Source: Hanleya hanleyi (lineage: Eukaryota > Mollusca > Polyplacophora > Lepidopleurida > Hanleyidae). Taken from it: a stretch of 64,000 nt of DNA. This document shows positions 60,395 to 64,000 of the stretch, piece by piece. Each line of letters begins with the position of its first letter. Within the stretch, counting starts at the first letter, position 1. The notes below the pieces were generated by a model. That model ran no database searches, was not told where the DNA came from, and saw only the letters and a program-made list of their open reading frames with translations. The stretch spans positions 107,003-171,002 of the forward strand of contig JAVTVY010037103.1 in NCBI GenBank assembly GCA_036873755.1, given 5' to 3'. The position numbers were made by a program, and so were the translations under genes.

Positions 60395-60592
60395 CACGTA
60401 TGGATGTCCAAAATTAGACATCGATTTTGCAGTTACGCTCTGTGTCTTTTTCATGGACTTGTCAAAAGACACAGAGAACCCATTTGTACTTAAAATAAAA
60501 CCAAACATTTTGTGGTTAGACACACAATGACAAAAAGCCACACAAGTCCCTATTGTACCTAAATAAAGCCACACAATGTATCATTCGCGAAC
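60395..60592 (-). repeat. Right arm of the 16-kb inverted pair
   Basis: Reverse complement of about 44310-44490: both contain AAACATTTTGTG next to TAGACACACAATG, ACACAGAGAACC and GTATGGATGTCC, in the same order. Identity is roughly 75-80 percent by eye. Confidence 0.65.
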
Positions 60593-61440
60593 ACGTCTGT
60601 CCGTCCGTCCGAATTTCTTGTCCGCGCGATATCTCGGTTAATAACTGATGGACAGGATTGAAACTTGCATGGAATGTGGCCAGTGGCTCATAGTTGTGCA
60701 GCGTAGAGTTTTTTCCGAGTTCCGGTATCATTTTCAAGAGTTATGGCCCTTTTTCTGAAATCTCTGTGAATGGGACTTGTCCGGGCTGGATCTTGGTTAA
60801 TATTGTATGAACAAGTATGAAATTTGCATGACATGTGGTCAGTGCCCCACAGTTGTGCAGCGTAAAGTTTCTCCCCATTCCGCCTATATTTTCAAGAGTT
60901 ATGGCCCTTTGTTCCTGAAATCTCCATGAATTGGGACTTGTCCGGGCTGGATCTTGGTTAATATTGTATGGACAATTATGAAATTTGCAGGGTATGTGGT
61001 CAGTGCCCTGTAGTTGTGCAGCGTGAAGTTTCTTCGCGTTTCGCATATATTTTCAAGAGTTATGGCCCTTTGTTCATCAAGTCTTTGTGAATTTGGACTT
61101 GTCCAGGCTGGATCTCGGTTAATATTGTATGGACAAGTATGGAATTTGCAGGATATGTGGTGAGTGCCCTGTAGTTGTGCAGTGTGAAGTTTCTCCGCGT
61201 TTCGCGTATATTTCAAGAGTTATGGCCCTTTTGTTCTTGAAATCTTTGTGAATTGGGATTTGTCCGGGCTGGATCTCGGTTAATATTGTATGGACAATTA
61301 TGGAATTTGCATGATATGTGGTCAGTACCCCATAGGTGTGCAGCGTGAAGTTTCTCTGCTTTCGGTTATATTTTCAAGAGTTATGGCCTTTTGTTCATCA
61401 AACCTAAATGAATGGGATATATTTATTTGTCCAAAGCACA
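60593..61440 (+). repeat. ~160-bp tandem repeat, five units
   Basis: TTCAAGAGTTATGGCCCTTT recurs near 60732, 60890, 61050, 61208 and 61372. Units also share GGCTGGATCTTGGTTAATAT and GTTGTGCAGCGTGAAGTTTC. The array begins with a GTCCGTCCGTCCG run. It has the look of widespread molluscan repeats. Confidence 0.85.
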
Positions 61441-62175
61441 TTCCAAAGTAGATCACATAGGTCCTGAAGTATGAAGTTGCCCCAAAAAGAATGAATTGGA
61501 TGCAAAATTCAAAGTTCACGATCGCTTCATAATTTCACCACAATATACTCCCAAGGAATGTAGGTCTCATGACCAGGTCACATTTTTGAATTTGGCGAAA
61601 GTCCCGGGTGGAATATGTACATGTATTATGCGAGGCATGCCGAAAAAAGTGACTGAAACAGAATTTTTATAATTAGCCAAATTAGGCCTCCACAGACCAA
61701 TACAAAACAGAACAATGGTGGAGCAGTGTCGGATTAAAGCGGAAGGGGGGCATACAATTGAGCAATCTCTGATTGCTTCCTTGCTGCGGTTATTCTACAT
61801 TCCAAAGCAGACAACATAGGTCCTGAAGTATGAAATTGCCCCAAAAACAGTGAATTGGGTACAAAATTCACTGATCGCTTCATAATTTCACCACAATATA
61901 CTCCCAAGGAATGTAGGTTTCATAACCAGGTCACATTTTCGGATTTGGCGAAAGCCCTGGCGACCATCTTGCATTGAAGCATCGTATTATCACTTGTTGC
62001 TTGATATTTGGAATATGTATTATGTGAGACATGGCAAAAAAGTGACTGAAACCGAATTTTTATAATTATCCAAATTAGGCCTCCACCAACCAATAAAGAA
62101 CAGAACAATGGCGGGGCAGTGTCGGATTAAAGTGGAAGGGGGGGGGCATACAATTGAGCAATCTCTGATTGCTTC
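61440..62175 (+). repeat. ~360-bp direct duplication
   Basis: 61440-61790 and 61800-62175 share long stretches: GGTCCTGAAGTATGAA, CTTCATAATTTCACCACAAT, GGAATGTAGGT, AATTAGGCCTCCAC, CAGTGTCGGATTAAAG and ATTGAGCAATCTCTGATTGC. The second copy has a small extra segment near 61960-62010. Confidence 0.85.
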
Positions 62176-62435
62176 CTTCCTGTGTTTCTGTTTCTGTCTT
62201 ATATGCTCGAATGTAACTAACTGTATCTGCAGATCTGTAATACTTAGCATGCTTAGTTCTATATTCCATACACTGATCTGTTGATACATCCATACATTGC
62301 AAATTGTAAATTACCTTTTAGCTTGATCATCCCACATAGTATTATCTCTTCCCCAATTCACACTACACGTGAGTCTCAATCACTTGGGAAAGCCGAGGGG
62401 TTTTGATTTGATCAATCTCATGTTCTCCTAAACTA
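62175..62435 (+). repeat. Truncated copy of the 31.1-32.6 kb element
   Basis: CTATCTCTTCCCCAATTCAC-like text, TCAATCACTTGG and GCCGAGGGGTTTTGAT followed by TCAATCTCATGTT match 32460-32570. It stops before the terminal repeat, so this copy lacks its end. Confidence 0.75.
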
Positions 62436-62765
62436 AGCCTCGCCCGACCTCCTACCCTCCTATATTCTTGGGGCCTATACCATGCTACATTTATTCAATC
62501 CATCCACTACCCTCGGGAACATGTCTTCACCCGCAGGGCATTGAGCCCCATACCCTCATATATTCCAGGAGCTTAAACACTACCCTCGGGAACATGTCCC
62601 CACCTCCGGGAATCAAGCCCCACCATCTATCTCCTAAACTGAGCCTCGCCCGACCCCATACCCTCATATATTCCAGGAGCTTACACTATCCTCGGGAGTA
62701 TGGTTCCACCCCCAGGAATCAAGCCCCACCCTCTATCCCCAAAACTAACCCTCACCCACAACATC
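62436..62765 (+). repeat. Imperfect ~120-bp tandem repeat
   Basis: AACTAAGCCTCGCCCGACC, CATATATTCCAGGAGCTTA, CACTACCCTCGGGAACATGT and GGAATCAAGCCCCACC recur three to four times. Pyrimidine-rich and unusual in composition for the window. Confidence 0.7.
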
Positions 62766-62928
62766 CTAGCTATATTGCATTCGAGATTATTTATCCAATA
62801 TATCTTGGCAGGAAGTTGAAATTTGTGTGTAGCCTGTAATGTTGGTATAATAGATTGTTGGACAGTTCGGAAATCGGCCATGTTTCCTTCCCATCGTGCA
62901 ATGCGCACCACGAGTAAATTTAGCTCAC

Positions 62929-63180
62929 CGTAATGTTGTAAGTATAGGCAGCTGCAAGAAATGCAAAAATAAATAAATTTCCCTTATGCCTTGGCTCTTT
63001 GAACGTTTCAGAATAATTCTTTAGATCTTTATCACTCTTTTGAACCTCTGGACTAGTTCGGATGGCTTGTATAAATGGATCTACAGCCGAAAAAATTTCA
63101 CTTCCAGTACTGGAGCCACCAGAGATCTCCTGTTGAACTCGTGAAGCATTGGCGACAACTCTTGTTGTACCCGTCTTCAT
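62929..63180 (-). CDS. Candidate first coding exon, hydrophobic segment, unidentified
   Basis: On the minus strand an ATG at 63180 is preceded in frame by a stop 11 codons upstream, and 84 codons later a GTGAGC donor closes the exon in phase 0. The protein starts MKTGTTRVVANASRVQQEIS and ends with GNLFIFAFLAAAYTYNIT, a short membrane-type segment. I do not recognise the gene. An N-terminal exon of CLPB was considered because that protein also has a hydrophobic segment early, but residues do not match. Continuation exons would lie at lower coordinates and were not found. Confidence 0.45.
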
Positions 63181-63308
63181 GCAGGCGTCCTTTGAAACTC
63201 TACCACCCCTCTATGAATAATTGCAACCCCCAAAAGGGTTCAACCATGTTTCATAAACTTCCCTTGATAGCCTCAACTACATTATTCTTTATATTGTATA
63301 TGTTGCAG

Positions 63309-63418
63309 GTACAAGAATTCCAGAAGCTGCTATTATGGTGTTAGATGTCATTGAGAAAGGACCTCCGTCAAAGAAGAGATCGCAAGCTACTTTAGACTAC
63401 ACAGATCCAAGGTTATAA
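63309..63418 (+). CDS. Candidate last coding exon, unidentified
   Basis: After a T-rich tract and TTGCAG acceptor, one frame reads TRIPEAAIMVLDVIEKGPPS, then KKRSQATLDYTDPRL and TAA (63416-63418). PPSKKR looks like a short nuclear localisation signal. It would need two bases... carried in phase from an upstream exon not seen here. The gene is unknown; composition is protein-like but the piece is short. Confidence 0.35.
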
Positions 63419-64000
63419 GCAATGATGAAAGTGCTCTCCTGTGGTTCACAAGGAACTGTAACAACTGACCTAGAATATGGTGTGAAAATCTGTGCTTCAG
63501 AGTGTTAACTTTAGAAGCTGTAAATACTGTAATTTCCTCCAGCCCGGTGCAAGATCTCAAATCACCTGTGGGTGGGCTGAAAACCGAAACTATTGGTTTC
63601 ACCCATTATTAGGCCTACTCGCAAGAGTATTCATCTGGGCCGCTGAAACTATCGAAATATCAGTGTAATTTCATTGGGGGATATGCAGTTTTACAGGGCC
63701 TGATATGGACTTTTAGTTTGGGCACCCATATGCGATGCGGAGCCTGGCAAGACATTGTGAGAAAGGCCACAGTGCAGAACTCAGGGTTTTTTTTAGACAC
63801 TTCTTCATCGGGGTAACCTCAATGAAAAACTATTGCAAATTGAGTTTTTGGAAAATTTTGAAATTGAGTTTTGATCAAAATAATTGAGTTTTTTCGTGGA
63901 GGGGGGGGGGGGAAATTGAGTTATACTGAATAAAAATTGAGTTTTTCAAGAGATAAGTCGAGTTACCAAATAAAAATGTTGTTAATTTTCAAGAACCCGG
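63419..64000. other. Window edge, no gene recognised
   Basis: Contains a G homopolymer run at about 63899-63912 and repeated AATTGAGTTTTT-like text (about 63837-63945). No exon supported. Confidence 0.45.

Noticed and set aside
62929..63180. First exon of CLPB
   Set aside because: Only the presence of an early hydrophobic segment is shared; residues do not match and no linking exons were found.

Overview
The window looks like nuclear DNA of a marine invertebrate, most probably a mollusc. It is AT-rich, genes are broken into short exons with GT/AG introns, and about two thirds of the sequence is tandem repeats, foldbacks and DNA transposons. The mollusc assignment is inference from the style of the repeats (tandem 130-160 bp repeats ending in 'pull-down' text such as TTATGGCCC and GGACGACGACGGAC, and SINE-like GAGTGAGTGAGT sequence); no marker gene fixes the species.

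Genes. (1) A complete SUPT7L gene (STAGA/SAGA histone-fold subunit, plus strand) can be assembled from ten coding exons between 11888 and 33284. All nine junctions keep phase and give 402 residues; the two largest introns (about 7 kb each) are full of mobile DNA. (2) The last two coding exons of CLPB (Skd3, mitochondrial AAA+ disaggregase) lie on the minus strand at 42446-41213, convergent with SUPT7L; its other exons were not found. (3) Three minus-strand exon-like segments at 47443-46162 belong to an unidentified protein with a PWWP-like stretch. (4) At the right edge there is a minus-strand first-exon candidate with a hydrophobic segment (63180-62929) and a plus-strand last-exon candidate (63309-63418).

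Mobile and repeated DNA, left to right: a 158-bp tandem family (about 730-2360, again at 29.6-31.07 kb); a 1.3-kb TIR element (3586-4880) carrying a 71-bp palindromic MITE with a 5-bp target duplication; a 129-bp tandem family with inverted TGACCTTGA/TCAAGGTCA pairs (9.7-10.5 kb); a 69-bp minisatellite (10.97-11.41 kb); in SUPT7L intron 7 an AGGTCA-rich region with estrogen-response-like palindromes and a 2.7-kb long-TIR element; in intron 8 a 1.6-kb foldback with a decayed PIF1-like P-loop fragment, a 538-bp hAT-type MITE with 5-bp duplication and a 1.47-kb element with 9-bp duplication; then a three-level nest of transposons at 36.6-40.7 kb, resolved to the base by its duplications.

The right third is dominated by a ~160-bp satellite (47.6-50.3 and 55.6-58.5 kb) split by a 5.3-kb hAT transposon (50282-55596) with matching termini, a TACTT 5-bp duplication and a two-exon transposase that reads through intact for 887 residues. 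Satellite, a 39-bp minisatellite and related 120-bp repeats share vocabulary and are flanked by an inverted sequence pair at 44.3 and 60.5 kb. The strongest 'system' I see is this hAT group: one apparently intact 5-bp-duplicating element plus two non-autonomous CAGGG-ended relatives with the same duplication length in the same 64 kb.
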